64,000 nucleotides of DNA from NCBI GenBank assembly GCA_027575765.1, contig JANBPT010000012.1:62001-126000 (forward strand), read 5' to 3'. The notes under the pieces are model-generated. The model saw nothing but the letters and a program-made list of their open reading frames with translations, was not told the origin of the DNA and did no database searches. Below, piece after piece: positions 33,188-46,064 of the stretch (position 1 is the stretch's first letter; the number at the start of each line of letters is the position of its first letter). The stretch is from Tieghemiomyces parasiticus (Eukaryota; Kickxellomycota; Dimargaritomycetes; Dimargaritales; Dimargaritaceae). A program made the position numbers and the translations under genes.

Positions 33188-36100
33188 ATGACTGGCCCAC
33201 CGCTTACCGTCTCGCAGAAGCAGCTGCAACACTACTTCGATGACCATTTCGAGACCTTGGACAGTCTAGACAAATTAGATGACATCCTAGCAACAGAGGA
33301 GGCCTTGGCCCACTCCCTTCAGGAAAAGGTCAGTTTCAATCTCGTCGTCTCCACCGTGAATGGGCGATGTCCTGTAGCGTATCATGCCCCAAAGGATATA
33401 TCTGGGCATGGGCTACAGGTGCCATCCTCCTCCATAGCCCAGCTCTACCTTCCAGTACCAGCACAAGTGCAGCGGTCCCTGCTGAGACCATCATTAACCC
33501 CAACAACCATGTTTGCACACCGTCTTGCCCACCATTCGCTATGCCCCAGGTTGTCCAGGTCACGGAGGCGACAGACGGTTTGGTCCGTGACCTGACCCGG
33601 TCGACCAAACAGGCCTATGCGGAACTGCACCGCCTCGAACGGCTGCAGGGTACCATCGCACAGCGGGCGGCTGTAGGCGTCAGAGATCAACCTGCCCCGC
33701 TGGCCCGGCTCCCGGACCATGCGGGGCACCTCAATGCTCTCCTACTCGCCCGAAACTACCTTACGCTTGTGATGCAGGCACATACCCTCGGCGACCAAAT
33801 CCGGCGGGAGGCCCCACGCGACCCGAAGCGAACCCTAGGCCTTTACCACCGATTGCACGACCTGGCCTTCGCCGTGCACACTGCCGACCCACACGCCCCG
33901 TGGGGTCCGTGCGCCCACCTCCGCCGATTCCTAGACCGACAACTAACGACCATGTGGGATGACATCCGGCTCACCGTGGTGCGCCGCTTTATTCAAACTC
34001 TACAGGCTCTCGAATGGCCCAAGCCCGTCCCGATCCCGGCTCCACGGGCCCTGGGACCCCGGCTGGACGACCTGCAGCAGGCCTTCGCCGACATGCTACT
34101 ACTCGAACGGCCCCGGGCCCGCGGCAATCTGAACCACCACGCGCCCGTCCTCTTTGCCATCCAGACGCTGATGCGCCCGCTGGTGGTGCGGTTCCAATAC
34201 CACTTTGACGGGCCCCGGGCTACCAACCGGCTGGATAAGCCAGAATGGTTCCTGGCTCACGTGGTCAACGCCATCCGCGACCACTACCCATTTCTCGAGG
34301 AGGAACTACAGCCTGTGCTCGATCACTCCCCAGCCCGGGCCTACCGCGTTAAGGACGAGTTCATCCGCGGCTGGATCCAGAGTATCGGCACCAAACTCCA
34401 CCACGACCGCGCCCGCTACCTAGAGGAACCGCTCATGCTGGCCCATACCGTGGCCCAGCTCGTGGAGTTCGACCGCACCGTGACGGAAGTGTACTTCTAC
34501 ACTCCTCCGCCTGCCCCACCTTGCGGTGCGACCTCCGTTGTAGACGCTGACGACGACGGACTAGCCCCGGCCTGGTTGGGATTCGGGGACCCTTACAGAG
34601 ACCTGCTAGACTGGCCCGGGACGGCTGACGCCCTCCTGTCCGACTGCGTACTCTTTGACCGCTGGCTAGATGCCGAGAAAGAATTCGCGGCCGAGCAGTA
34701 CAACCAGCTCATTTTGGACGAGGGGGCTTGGGAGCTGCTCTATGACGACCTCCTGGATCCGAACGACCCGCGGCCCACACGGTCGGCGGAGGCCCTTCTT
34801 AATCTCATTGACGGCATAGGTCAGCGCATGCGAGTCCTTCCGCGGGCGGCTCAGCGCGTTCGGTTCCTGGCTGATATCCAGCTGCCTATCTTGGAGACTT
34901 ACCTGCAGGAAGTGGAACGCGAGGTTCAGGCCTACCAGCAGACCTTCTTCGCCTATGTGACCAGTACCGCCACCGACCTGGCTGCCCGCACAACCCAGTC
35001 GGCCATCCCGACCACCGCCACCGCACGTGACCCGGCTGACCTACTCCATCGCCTCACGCAGTGGTGTCGCTGGCTGCACACCTGCTTGTACATGGCAACC
35101 GCCCTACGTGACCTGGCCGACCAGCCTTACTATCTAGACCTCTGGGCGGCGGTAGCCGCGGCGCACCTGGCGGCGGGACACCAGCGTGATGATCCGCTCC
35201 CCGTGGCTAGCCTCCTGCAGAATTATCTTATCACCGCGACGGACCGGCCCGAATCGCCGGATGAGTTTGTGGACGCATTGGAAGAGCTGTCCCTGGGTGA
35301 CGCTGTCGACGAGTCCCCGTCCAGCAGCGACCTGAGTAGTGCCGACGCAGGTGAGGTCTCGAATGACGACAACGACGAGGTGCTCGATCGAACCGTGTTT
35401 GATGAGGTCGTGGCCGGTTTCGAGGATCTCGCCCGCCGCATCCAGCGCGCGGTGGCTCAGGCCCTGATTGAGGATGTGACAGCGCGGCTCCGGCCCTACC
35501 GCAAGAAACCCAATGCCGACTGGACCGGCGACCACCGCGCGTTGCTGCATAGTCTGGTCCGTCGCGGAGTCGCATCAGGACTCTATCCCGCGGCGGAAAC
35601 GGGCGATGGCGACGCCGACGAAGAAGTAAGCGACGATGGTGTCCAGGAACCGGGCGGCGTGTCCACTGAACTGCGCAGCACCCTGGCCCACCTCAACCAC
35701 GCCCTCACGCTACTCGCTCAGCATCTCCCGGAGATTCGGTTTCGCCAGTGCTATCGGGACTTTGCGCGGGCGGTCGACGATTTCCTGGTGGACCGAGTGG
35801 TCCTTTCCCACCGGTTTAGTTTCGGCGGTGCCGCCCAGTTTGCCTTCGATGTCAGCCTGGGCCTATGGCCTCTAGCCCGCCCGTGGATCGCTAAACCGGC
35901 CAACCTGTACCGCCGAACTCGCGACGTTGTCGCTCTGTTGACCCTGCCACCCGATGACCACCTGCCTGGCACCCGTACCATGGTGCAGGCGCGCCAGACC
36001 CTGCTTGCGTCGGTCGCGCCGACGGCCTTGGCGTCCATGGTCGCTGGTTCACCCCGTACGGCAGATGCCGACGACGGCCCGGAGACATACGACCTGGTCC

Positions 36101-36246
36101 GGTTGGCAGACATTTTGTTTAGTACTGACCGGACGCGGCCGTTCAAACTACGTACACTCGCCACCCTAGGTATCGACCAGCTTGAACTGGAGGAGGTACA
36201 ACGTGTGTTGCGGTTGCGGGTTGACTTGCCACTGGCTTATCACTGA
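33188..36246 (+). CDS. RINT1/Tip20 family tethering protein (Dsl1/NRZ complex)
   Basis: Exons 33188..33328 and 33550..36246 (donor GTCAGT, CAG acceptor, phase 0) give 945 residues. The family forms the ER tether that captures Golgi-derived COPI vesicles. The N-terminal exon is charged and helical (LQHYFDDHFETLDSLDKLDD). The RINT1/TIP20 signature is seen around 250-340: LVVRFQYHFDG, TNRLDKPEWFLAHVVNAI, YPFLEEELQPVL, RVKDEFIRGWIQSI. The rest is helical with an acidic low-complexity stretch (about 620-670, DESPSSSDLSSADAGE). Animal RINT1 is about 790 residues, so this copy has insertions. The acceptor could instead be 9 nt further on (33559), also in frame. Stop is TGA at 36244. Confidence 0.9.
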
Positions 36247-36886
36247 TGGTGCATCCTTGTGGGTAAGGTCGGGGAGCGTGGCCAGATTTACATATTGCTG
36301 ATACAATAAGGCCCGGCTTCTCGTCAAGGAGTACTGTGTACGCAATAAATATCTAGTCTGTACTATAAGATGACATAGCACGATATCCTAAGAGTTTTCA
36401 TATCCATGCCCGTGAGGTCTAGCGTGTTCAATAGCTTGGAATGCATGAGACTAGGCACACACTGCCGAACTTGCCCTGGTGGGGGACGGAACCATGCGAA
36501 ACCCTTCAACCGCCACCTTCCAAAGTGGAGACCCTAAGAGGCCCACTCCACCTCGATCCCGGCTGGCTACGTGGCTATTTCTCAGCGACCGCAGTCCCCC
36601 ATATCAGTCTGGCCGTGACATCCCCTGGCAACCTGCCGGTGACCGTAAGCATCATCTGTTGGTCACATCTCCTCTATGCGCATGCGATTAAATCGACTCA
36701 CCTCCCTCCTCCACCTTCTCTCCTCTTCTATTCCGCCACTGGTCATCGGCTAGCTTCCGTTTACTCTACCGCCGCCCACATTAGTTCCCCGTTACTCCTC
36801 CTTTTTATCTTTATCTCCGACTAGCTCTTCCCATTGCCCCACGCCGCCACCGTTCACGCTTGTCTTTTCCACCCTCCGACCTCAAG
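36247..36886. other. Tandem intergenic region, RINT1 3' UTR and Rpn1 promoter
   Basis: It contains the poly(A) signal for the upstream gene and then a CT-rich leader in the last 200 bases before the Rpn1 ATG. No GGTGGCAAA proteasome box was found by eye. No gene is seen. Confidence 0.5.
36344..36349 (+). terminator. Poly(A) signal candidate for the RINT1/Tip20 gene
   Basis: AATAAA lies about 100 nt after the stop codon, in the expected orientation and followed by T-rich sequence. Confidence 0.5.
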
Positions 36887-39800
36887 ATGACGGCCGCACC
36901 AAATGACACGACGGGGGCCAAGAAGCCCGTCGATGCCAAGGATACGCTCACCGCCAAGACCGTTGCCGAGCGCCTGTCCAAGAATCAGAAAGATAAGGAC
37001 AAGGCCGAAGAGGAACTGGTAAGTGGACTCCGTCTAGCCCCGTCACGCTGTGACTTCATGAGGCAGGGTAGTTTTGGCACTGGTGACCCAATGCATACAC
37101 GGACTAGCTCGTTCCGATCCGATGAACGGGTTCGCCTGGTAGCGCGGTGAGGACCGAGACGCAAGTTCTGCGCTGCCCCACGGAGCGCGAGGGGTGGACA
37201 GAGATAAGCTGCATGTGACTATGACATTTGGCCGCTCATCCCTACACGTCCTCCGCGATTGGCCTAACCCGCTCTTCCCTTCTTTTGCCTTCCCCTCCAC
37301 GCCCCCCCACGCTTCTCCTTCCACCAGTCCGAGGAGGACCAACAGCTCGTCAGCGAGCTGGAGATGCTTCTGGAGCGACTCAAAGAGTCCGATACGTCGC
37401 TCCACCGGCCGGCCCTCGAGTCCCTGCGCACGACTATCCGCACATCGACGAGCTCCATGACATCCGTGCCTAAGCCTCTCAAGTACCTGCGGCCCCACTA
37501 TCACACCCTGGTCGACCTGTTCAACAAATGGACCGAGGGTCCCGACAAGACCGCCCTGGCTGACATCCTGTCCGTGTTGGGCATGACCTACGCTGACGAG
37601 AACACCCGGGACTGCCTCAAGTACCGCCTACTGGGCTCGAGCGGCGAAGACGACATTGCATCCTGGGGTCACGAGTACGTGCGCCACTTGTGCTCGGAGA
37701 TCAGCTACGAGAACAGCCGTCGCACCGAGCAGGAGCAGCCTGTGGACGACCTCCGTAGTCTGGGATTCAAACTCGTGCCCTTTTGCTTGCAACACAACGC
37801 CGAGCACGACGCTGTGGATTTGCTCATTGAACTGGAGGCCATAGACCGCATTCCGGACTACGTGGACCAGAACAATTACGCCCGGGTCGGCCTGTACATG
37901 CTGAGCTGCGTGAACCTGCTCACTCCACCCGACGACGTGAACTTTTTGCGGGCCGCCCGCTGCATCTACCGCCAGTTTGGTACCCCTGCCCAGGCCCTCC
38001 CGCTTTCGATGCGCATTGGCGACCTGGACCTGATCCAAGAGGACTTCGACAGTGCGCGGTCCCCGGCCGAGAAGAAGCAGCTGGCTTTCCTGCTGGCCCG
38101 CCAGCAGATGCTTCCGCGCCAGGCCGAGGAGGAGGGTCTTCAGGATGAGGATCTGCTCAAGTGCCTCTGCAACACGCAGCTCTCGGAGCACTTTATCGCC
38201 CTGGCCCGCGAGCTGGAGGTGTACGAGCCCAAGACCCCCGAGGACATTTACAAGACCCACTTTGAGAACTCGCGCACTACCACCAACGTGGACTCGGCGC
38301 GCCAAAACCTTGCCTCCACTTTCGTGAACGCATTCGTCAATGCCGGGTTCGGTCATGACAAGCTCATGGTGCCCAGCGACGCCGCAGGCGACGCCAACGG
38401 CGGTCCTAACGCTTGGATCTACAAGAACAAAGACCAAGGTATGATGAGCGCGGCCGCGTCCCTGGGTACGATCCTGCTCTGGGACATGGAGCGCGGCCTG
38501 ACAGAGATTGACAAGTACCTGTACGCCAGCGAGGAGTTCATCAAGGCCGGCGCCCTTTTGGCCATCGGCTTGGTCAACGTGGGCATCCGCAGCGAGATGG
38601 ACCCGGCCTTGGCCCTACTGGCGGACTATCTGGAGAACCCCAGCCCGCTGCTTAAGCAGATGGCGTCAGTGGGCCTCGGGATGGCCTACGCTGGTTCGAA
38701 CCGTGAGGACATTATCGCGCTGCTCAGCCCGGCCATCGGCAACATCGATGGTGGGTCAATGGAGCTGGCTTCGCTATCGGCCTTGTCGGCCGGTATGGTG
38801 GCGGTCGGGAGCGGCCACGCCGAGCTGGCCTCCACCATCTTGGAGACCCTCACGGAGCGGTCTGATACCGATCTGGGCAGTACCTTCGCGCGGTTCATGG
38901 GGCTCGGCCTGGCGTTGCTCTACATGGGGCGCCAGGACGCCGCCGAGGCCACCCTGGCGGTCCTCAAGGCCATCGAGCACCCGGTGGGCGCCCAGGTAGG
39001 GGTCCTAGTGCACGCCTGTGCCTACGCTGGTACCGGTAACGTCCTTAAGGTACAGGATATGCTGCACCTCTGCAGTGACCACCTGGACCCCGAGAAGGAC
39101 AACGACCAGCACCAAGGGTTCGCCGTGCTGGGGGTGGCCATCATCGCGATGGGCGAGGAGATTGGGTCTGAGATGGCCCTGCGTTCCTTCAACCACCTGA
39201 TGCACTACGGTGAGTCGGTGATCCGCCGGGCGGTGCCGCTAGCCATCGGGCTGCTGTGCGCGTCCAACCCGCAGGTGCACGTCCTCGAGACGCTGAGCAA
39301 GTACTCGCACGACAATGACAACGACGTGGCCATCAATGCCATCTTCGCCATGGGCCTGGTGGGTGCTGGCACCAACAACGCGCGACTAGCCCAGATGCTG
39401 CGGCAGCTGGCGTCGTACTACTACCGCGACGCCAATAGCCTGTTCATGGTTCGCCTGGCCCAGGGTCTAGTCCACATGGGCAAGGGTACCATGACCCTCA
39501 ACCCGTTCCACGCCGACCGGACTTTACTCTCCCCGACCGCCCTGGCCGGCCTCCTGGTGCCTCTCCTGGCGTTCACCGATTCCCGGAAACTGATCCTGGG
39601 CAACTCGCACTACCTCCTGTACTATCTGGTCCGTGCCATGTACCCGCGTTTCCTAATCACCCTTGACGAGGACCTTAAGCCGCTTAACGTTACCGTTCGC
39701 GTCGGCCAGGCCGTCGATGTGGTAGGCCAGGCTGGTAAACCCAAGACTATCACCGGATTCCAGACCCACTCCACCCCCGTGCTTCTGGGTCACGGCGAGC

Positions 39801-39904
39801 GCGCCGAGTTGGCCACCGAAGAGTACCTGCCTCTCACCCAGACCCTGGAAGGTTTCGTCATCCTCAAAAAGAACCCCGACTACGAAGAGGAGGAAACGCT
39901 TTAA
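36887..39904 (+). CDS. RPN1: 26S proteasome regulatory particle non-ATPase subunit Rpn1 (PSMD2)
   Basis: Exons 36887..37018 and 37328..39904 (GTAAGT donor, CAG acceptor, phase 0) give 902 residues, close to human PSMD2 (908). Rpn1 is the scaffold of the 19S base that docks ubiquitin-like-domain shuttles and Ubp6. The Lys/Glu-rich N-terminus (KNQKDKDKAEEEL) leads into LVSELEMLLERL and then LKYLRPHYHTL, typical of Rpn1. The toroid of proteasome/cyclosome repeats is seen as repeated Gly/Ala-rich units (MASVGLGMAYAGSNRED, SALSAGMVAVGSGHAE, LGLALLYMGRQDA, FAVLGVAIIAMGEE, INAIFAMGLVGAGTNNAR). The C-terminus ends in ILKKNPDYEEEETL. The coding sequence is rich in C/G-ending codons, as expected for a highly expressed gene. 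Confidence 0.96.
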
Positions 39905-40567
39905 ATGTCTGGCCGGGGAGGGCTCTGTTGTTGTGGGTTTTCATATTATTATTTTTCACATATTTTTGGTGACCCGGCTGGTGTTGGACGAGGTGGGTGT
40001 CCACTGATGCACCTTTCTCCTTCGTCGTCAGTACTCCTTCCCCCCCTTTTTTTTATAAACGCTCTGTCTCGCTTTTAACTGTTTAATCGCTCTTCTTTCG
40101 CCCCCCCTCCTCTTTCTTTGTTTGTAGTTTAAGTCCTGAATAAATACGCCATCGGGATTACTCAACTTGGATGTGTGTGCTTTCGCTTGTTCAATATGAC
40201 CCAGGGTGCGCTTTAGGCCTAGCTGTCGGGCCTAATCTGGGACTTTACTTAGCAGGGCTTTGGCAGCCGAGGTCGACACGGCGCAGGGTAAACCTGACAG
40301 TTCTCATACACGTGACTTTAGGCACTGCTGCGATTGTTTACGTTTGGTGAGGCCACCCCGCTCTGGCACCAGGGGCGGCCTTCTTGCCTTCTTTGCCTTC
40401 TGTCGAACTCTCCGACCGTCTGGAGGCCATTGGTCTCCGCAGGGTTCCTCATTGCAATATACTCCTCCCCATTTGCACATACTTAACTTTCCACCCTTTT
40501 CAGCCGACTGCCACGTTTCCTTTTCCAGTCCTATAACTCGCCTGCCCCCTACCCCACACCGAGTACC
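39905..40567. other. Tandem intergenic region, RPN1 3' UTR and SPC24 promoter
   Basis: T-rich downstream sequence of RPN1 is followed by a pyrimidine-rich leader just before the Spc24 start codon. No gene is seen. Confidence 0.5.
40139..40144 (+). terminator. Poly(A) signal candidate for RPN1
   Basis: AATAAA lies about 235 nt after the RPN1 stop, downstream of T-rich stretches. Confidence 0.5.
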
Positions 40568-41632
40568 ATGAGTGACCTGACCATCGAGGAGACGCTGGCC
40601 ATCAGCCAGCAGACCATGCACACCCTCCAGCCGTCGTCGGACCTGGACCTCATCCGACGCATCAACAATGACTTTGACGAGGGGACGGAAAACTGGGAGC
40701 GCGAGCTCAAAAACGACCAGAACGTGCTGCGCGGTAGGTCTCCCCGCCCCCTATTGACTCTTGGACCATAAGCGTAACCTCGAAGTATCCCCCTTGGAGA
40801 ACGTTTCGGGAGAGAGGTAGGCCCGCCACGTCTCAGGGGGGGGAGGGGTTGATAAGAGCGCTCGGGGTCCACGGTCCCACCACCATCACCAGCAGCCTAT
40901 AACGCTGAGCGTCGAATCCGACTAACTGACCTGCACCGCATGACTAACACCCCCCCCCACCACCACCCCTGCCTCGTCTTCTCCATCACCGCCTTCGACT
41001 TTCTGACACACCACTCCCCCCACTTACCTCTCCCAGCCCTCTCGCGCAAGATGGAACTCGTCAAGGCAGACGCTTCCAAACCTACCGTCGGCGAAGACGG
41101 CCTCACGCATACCCAGCGTTTGGAGAACCTGGACCGCGAAAAGTTCGAGGCGGCCCACGCCATCAACGAGCTAGAGTCCAGTGTCAACTCGCTAGCTCTG
41201 GCGGTCGAACAGCTCAAGCGCGAGGCGGAGGCCTTGGCAAACCGTAACGTCGAGTACGAACTCCCGCTCGATTACACCGCCATTCAGCTTAAATTGTACC
41301 GGTCGCTCGGTATCGAATTTTTGGAGGACGGCGCGGGGAATTTTACTAAGGCCCGGATTAGTAAGTGTTAAGTTATTTTTTTGTTCTTGCCGCCGGCCTG
41401 GGCTGGTGCCAATTCGACAGCCAGGGTGTCCTCATTTCCGGTTTGCTGATGATCTCATCGTAATTTCTAGAGCAGTCGAACTAACACAATACTGTACTCT
41501 GCTGTTCATCCTCACGCTTGCCCCCTACCACCCCCAGGCTCCGCCTCCCAAAAAGACATCCACACTGTGGTTATGGATGACAGCTACTCTTCTTACTTTT
41601 ACGCCAATTATCTTTGGGATATGTGTACGTGA
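40568..41632 (+). CDS. SPC24: Kinetochore protein Spc24 (Ndc80 complex)
   Basis: Three exons, 40568..40733, 41037..41360 and 41538..41632, join in phase 1 at both junctions and give 194 residues, usual for Spc24. With Spc25 it forms the globular end of the Ndc80 complex that binds the inner kinetochore. The central part is a heptad-rich coiled coil (LENLDREKFEAAHAINELES, LALAVEQLKREAEAL). The C-terminal globular domain has LKLYRSLGIEFLEDG, then after the last intron VVMDDSYSSYFYANYLWDM, the hallmark Spc24 ending. The intron placements are well supported because motifs run across them. Exon 2 acceptor at 41036 and exon 3 acceptor at 41537 are the only ones that hold frame. Confidence 0.92.
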
Positions 41633-41905
41633 GGGTTTTTGTATCAATAGGCTACTACTCTCTTCATCCTGTATTTCTTAGTTCGTCCCTTAAGTAGTAA
41701 ACTTTTTTCCTCCGTGCTTTAAAGGTACCCTTGATACATCCAGAATGAAGGCGACACTATACAGCACGCACCCGACCATAGTACTGAAGTAGATTACGTA
41801 CAGTTAGTTATCGTTTCCCCCCCCCGCAAATTGTATACTTGTTTTAGTTTTTGCCACAAATAATAGAAACAATTCCCGGTGTTCGCTACCATCTACAGAA
41901 CCGGA

Positions 41906-42337
41906 TCATGACTTCTCACCCTGGATTGTGACAAGCACGTTGCGGCCGTGGGCCGAGTCACGATGCTCGCAGAGCCAGATGCCCTGCCAGGTCCCGAGGG
42001 CCAGCTTTCCGTTCTGGATGGGCACCATGACAGACGCGCCGAGGAGGGAGCTCTTAATGTGCCCAGGCATATCATCGGGACCCTCGGCGTCGTGGCGGTA
42101 CTTGGCATTCTCTGGGGCCAGCCGGTTCAGCGCGGTTTCCATATCCAGGCGCACGTCCGAGTCGTAGTTCTCATTCAAGGTAAGTGCGGCACTAGTGTGT
42201 TGGAGAAAAAAATTTGCCAGACCAACCTTGTAGCTCTTGAGCTCGGGGAGTTGGCGGACCAGGTCGGCGGTGACGAGGTGGCACCCGCGGCGTTGCGCCG
42301 GGAGCGAGATCTTCTTTTGGAACCAGGCGGTGGTCAT
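41906..42337 (-). CDS. UPF0047 / YjbQ family protein
   Basis: A single exon of 143 residues starts at an ATG at 42337 in good context (gccATGACC); upstream in-frame codons read leader-like sequence. The family is a small trimeric beta-fold protein. Bacterial members have been reported to have weak thiamine-phosphate synthase activity, but the eukaryotic role is unknown. Signature stretches are FFLQHTSAALTLNENYDSDV, RLDMETALNRLAPE, MPGHIKSSLLGASVMVPI and LALGTWQGIWLCEHRDSAHGR. It converges with SPC24 (273 bases between stops) and is divergent from Atg29. Length and motifs are normal. Confidence 0.92.
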   Translation of the reverse strand: MTTAWFQKKISLPAQRRGCHLVTADLVRQLPELKSYKVGLANFFLQHTSAALTLNENYDSDVRLDMETALNRLAPENAKYRHDAEGPDDMPGHIKSSLLGASVMVPIQNGKLALGTWQGIWLCEHRDSAHGRNVLVTIQGEKS

Positions 42338-43242
42338 GGCAGTGGAGGGGAATTCGTGGCAGTGGGGTCCTAGAGATGGCTGGGACGAAATGAGGCCGGT
42401 GGCTGGGAGCTGGAGTGGGAAGTAGAAGTAGACTGGCAATGAATGAAAGGTCGGGTCGGGCTGATGGTCGTTTCACCCGTTCAGTAGGGGGTATCGGTAA
42501 TGGCTGGGTGGGTCTATGGCTAATGACGCCAACGCAACACATAACCGCCAGGGTCGTAACGATAGGGCAGGCGTGGATGAGGTAACTATAGTAGTCATTG
42601 GAGTTTGGGGAGGGGGTTCACACTGTCTGGTGGACATCTCGAGCGCAAGGCGGAGGGGAGAGGGGTTAAGGCTAGTAGTCTAGCGTTAGCCCTCCTTTAA
42701 GCCTTCGGTTTACAAAAAAGGTACACGCCCCGTCCCTAATAACCGTATTGGTGGGGTGGGCCAAGAGGTCCGCATTAATACACCAGAGCCCTGTAAAAAC
42801 GGCACCCCTTTCTCTTGTACCTTCCTAATATTTTAAGGTGACAGGCATCGCCCCCTCACCAATTGGTGTGCCAGGGACATGGGTGCCAAAAGGCTGGAGT
42901 GGAAGCCGTGGAGCCCTTGACGGGTGGCCTCAGCGCGTGCAGGGAGTGGGGCATTGAAAACCGGGTGGTTGTGCCGCGTGACGCACTGTGCTTGGAGGCC
43001 CACGCTTGGAACCTTGCGCGTTCCGCACGTCTGGCGTCCGGGAGGAGAGGTCGCTCTCATGCTTCCCTCCCCCACTTTATCACCGGAGGCATGGTCGCTA
43101 CATTTCAGCCGGTCCTATACTACTGTTTCCTGGTTTCCGAATTGCCCACATTGCTCTTTCATTTGACCACACATTAAAGGCGCTACTCATTCACACCCAA
43201 CCCGCCACCTAGCCCTCTCCCCTCCCCTCCCTCCTCCTCCTC
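42338..43242. other. Divergent promoter region, YjbQ and Atg29
   Basis: About 900 bases lie between the two start codons. The sequence just before Atg29 is a CT-rich tract (43,205-43,240). No gene is seen; the small open frames lack any support. Confidence 0.5.
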
Positions 43243-45761
43243 ATGCAGAACGCCGCTGGCTTCCCCGGCCACATGCTGTCGGAGCTCCGCAGCCCGGTAG
43301 ATGAGGGCGGCTCCAGCCAGTCCGGCTGGACAGCTTTACCTCCACGCGAGCGCCCCATCCACATTGTCGTGCACGTCCCGTGGCCCCGGCCCAAAAACTT
43401 TGTTGAGCCGACCGAGGTAGGTATTCTCGAAGCACCGCATGGTTTTTTTTTATCTCCCCTCTCCAATGCCTTGTAAAAGGCTACAAGCCTTGGTATCCAG
43501 TGACGGAGCACCTTCGAGATGCCTTTTTTAAACTGGTACGGGCTTGATCAGCCTCCTTTATTTAAATTTGATAACCACTGTAACGAGATGTGCGAATTTC
43601 CCCTTCCCCTCGTCATTCCCATAGGTCGTATGGACCAAGGCCCGCCAGAAGGCTCTGTGGCACCACCTCAACCAGCAGTCTCGTGATAATCTTGATTGTA
43701 AGTTCCGCCATGCCATCATAACCGCCAGTAGCCACCGTCGATATCAAGGCGTCTCCAAGAAGTTACTGACATTAGCCCCACTAACCATGGCTCCTGCTGT
43801 CTGAGCTAAACCACGGCTCCCTAACTTTGACCGTCGCAACCGGTTCCTTTTTTTTTTAGGGGAAACCATCTCGCGCCAGTTGGGCGTACCTATTCCAGAA
43901 TTGCTACGATATTCGACCTTTCTCTACGAGCACCAGATCCAGCAACTCAAGGAACAGCTCTTGATCCACGAGCCCATGGCCAACCCTGTCACCCCGGTCG
44001 TCGATTCCGGACTCACTGGGCCTCCACAGGAGGTTGCCGCATCCCGGGCCTCGCATCCACGGTTATCAAGTGGACACGGCGGCAATGATCCGGACCAGAT
44101 CACCGACAACCCATCATCGCGGGCACCTAGCACCCACCTGCGTTTACCAAGGCAGCTAGGGGTGTCATCTTCGTCTGTCACTGGCCGGAGTGGCGGTTCC
44201 CAACCGCCCTCTACTGACCCGTCCACTCTGGCGCAGCGCAGTGCTACGCCGCCGGCACCTTACTCGGAATCGGAGTCAGAGCAGGAGCCCTTATCGGCAT
44301 CCGGTGTATCCCACCACCTCGCCCACGGTAAGTGTACATCTAGGCTTCTCAGACAGCCGAGGTGTCTTCTACTCTCGCCCAAGGTTGGCTATCAGCTTCA
44401 CCTTATACAACACCCCGCTCTTCCTACACTCACTCCATTTTTCATTACTATTATAACATTTACTATTATCATCATTTTTTAAAATAATCTTACCGTTTAT
44501 TGCCCCACTTGGCCTCAGTTGGTGTAGCCAGTGTAGAGTCAATGCCCCAGATGTCCCGTGCCAGCAGTCTACTACCAATCTCCTCAGGTGACTCGCTTGC
44601 CCAAAGCGGCACGGGGCGGCTACAGGACTCAGTTATCTTTGGGCGAGCCTCCGTAGGAACTGGCGGCTATGCCTCGCGTTCATCCCTCCGCTCGGCCGCA
44701 CTGTCAGCGTCGGCGGTCTTGGCCGCCTCCATGCCCATGACCGCATCGACCTCCATGACCAGTCCGCGGACCCAGTCCGTATCGCCGCGCTGTCCCCATC
44801 TGGGTTCGCCAGTCAACGCCTCTCCGAGCAGCAGTATACTGCATAATCATGCAGAGGTGTCGGTCGCAGCGGTGACGAGACTAGCTACAGGGTCCATGGA
44901 ATCCGCCCAGACCGCACCCGTTCCAGTGCTCCACAGCTCCTCCAATGGTACCGATTTAGGTAACTTCCGCCACCCGTCCCCCTTCACCTCGTATTCTAGT
45001 CTTGGTATTGGGAACCAACCGATAATCAGGTGCGGCTCCCCTTTAACACGTTTTAGATAAGCTTCATTTCACCCCCTCCTCATCAACCTGCCTTTTAGCG
45101 TCCATCCTTTTCGAGGCCACTCAGGACCGCCTAGCGACCACGCCGTTTACCCAACTTAATCTAATGGCCGGTCAACCGTCGCCTACTCTACCCAGTCACA
45201 TCAGGCGAGGTAGGACCCTTTACGTTTGGCCATCTCCTTTTTCAAAGTGATTGGGTGTCTCCTATGCGGGCAGATACCGCCCCCCACCTACTTCTTACAC
45301 CGCCATGTCCCTGCCTAACTTAGCCCGCTTCGCTGTCACCCGTTTCCGCCCTAGCTGCTTCACCCCGCTCATCTCTACAAGGCCCTTCTTCGCCTAAAGC
45401 AGCCGAGTGTCGTCCGCTGTTCGATAGCAGGGCTTCCGACCCCGATCCTCACTACCAGGCCATCGCCGTGGCCGAGGAGACGCCCGCTACCGATCTAGGC
45501 CGCTCTTTGACACGGCTTAGCTCGTCCACCCGCCCACCCTTTCTGGTTGCCGCGTCAGCCTTCCCGGTATCGGTCCTGGGCGCTGGCTCGGCCCCATCCA
45601 CCGTCACCGCCGTACCCGTCACCGGCGTTTCCACCGTGTCGGTGTCCGCCCCTACCTCGGCCGCCCAATGTAATTTCTGGCAGTACTTACCGCCCCTACT
45701 CGGTGTCTCCATCACCATGCCGATGTACGGTGTTGCTCCGGGGTGGATATTTTTCTTTTGA
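43243..45761 (+). CDS. ATG29: Autophagy-related protein 29 (Atg29)
   Basis: Six exons, 43243..43416, 43625..43697, 43860..44327, 44519..44959, 45099..45209 and 45355..45761, stay in frame and give 557 residues. Atg29 is part of the Atg17-Atg29-Atg31 scaffold that organises the pre-autophagosomal structure. The N-terminal domain is diagnostic: IHIVVHVPWPRPKNFVEPTE, then VVWTKARQKALWHHLNQQS, then DWETISRQLGVPIPELL and LYEHQIQQLKEQL. The first two introns fall inside this domain, so they are well supported. The Ser/Pro/Thr-rich remainder is disordered and has no family resemblance; introns 3-5 rest on splice signals and frame only. Yeast Atg29 is about 213 residues; filamentous fungi often have longer tails. 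Confidence 0.85.
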
Positions 45762-46064
45762 TTTTTGGTGTAGAACTACCTCGGTTTCTATAGGCTTTTT
45801 GATACAGATATGGTTTGTATGAACCTGTTTGTTCAGCCATAGAGAGGCTAGCTGCAACCATAACTCCCAAACGGGAAGGGGAGAGGCTCTGGGATTTTCG
45901 GGCCACCACCACCCCCTCCCCCTCCTTCGAATGTCAGGCGCGTGACTAACCATTTCCATTCTCGCTCTGCTGCCCCCCCCCACACGCACACGCACACACC
46001 GTATCTGTGTATCACTCCGCCGCCTTCAACCCCATGTATAGCCTCTTCATTGTCCTCCTCAAAC

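Noticed and set aside
45970..46000. A short CA/AC-type repeat (acacgcacacgcacacac) considered as a microsatellite of interest.
   Set aside because: It is only about 20 bases long and imperfect; nothing suggests function.
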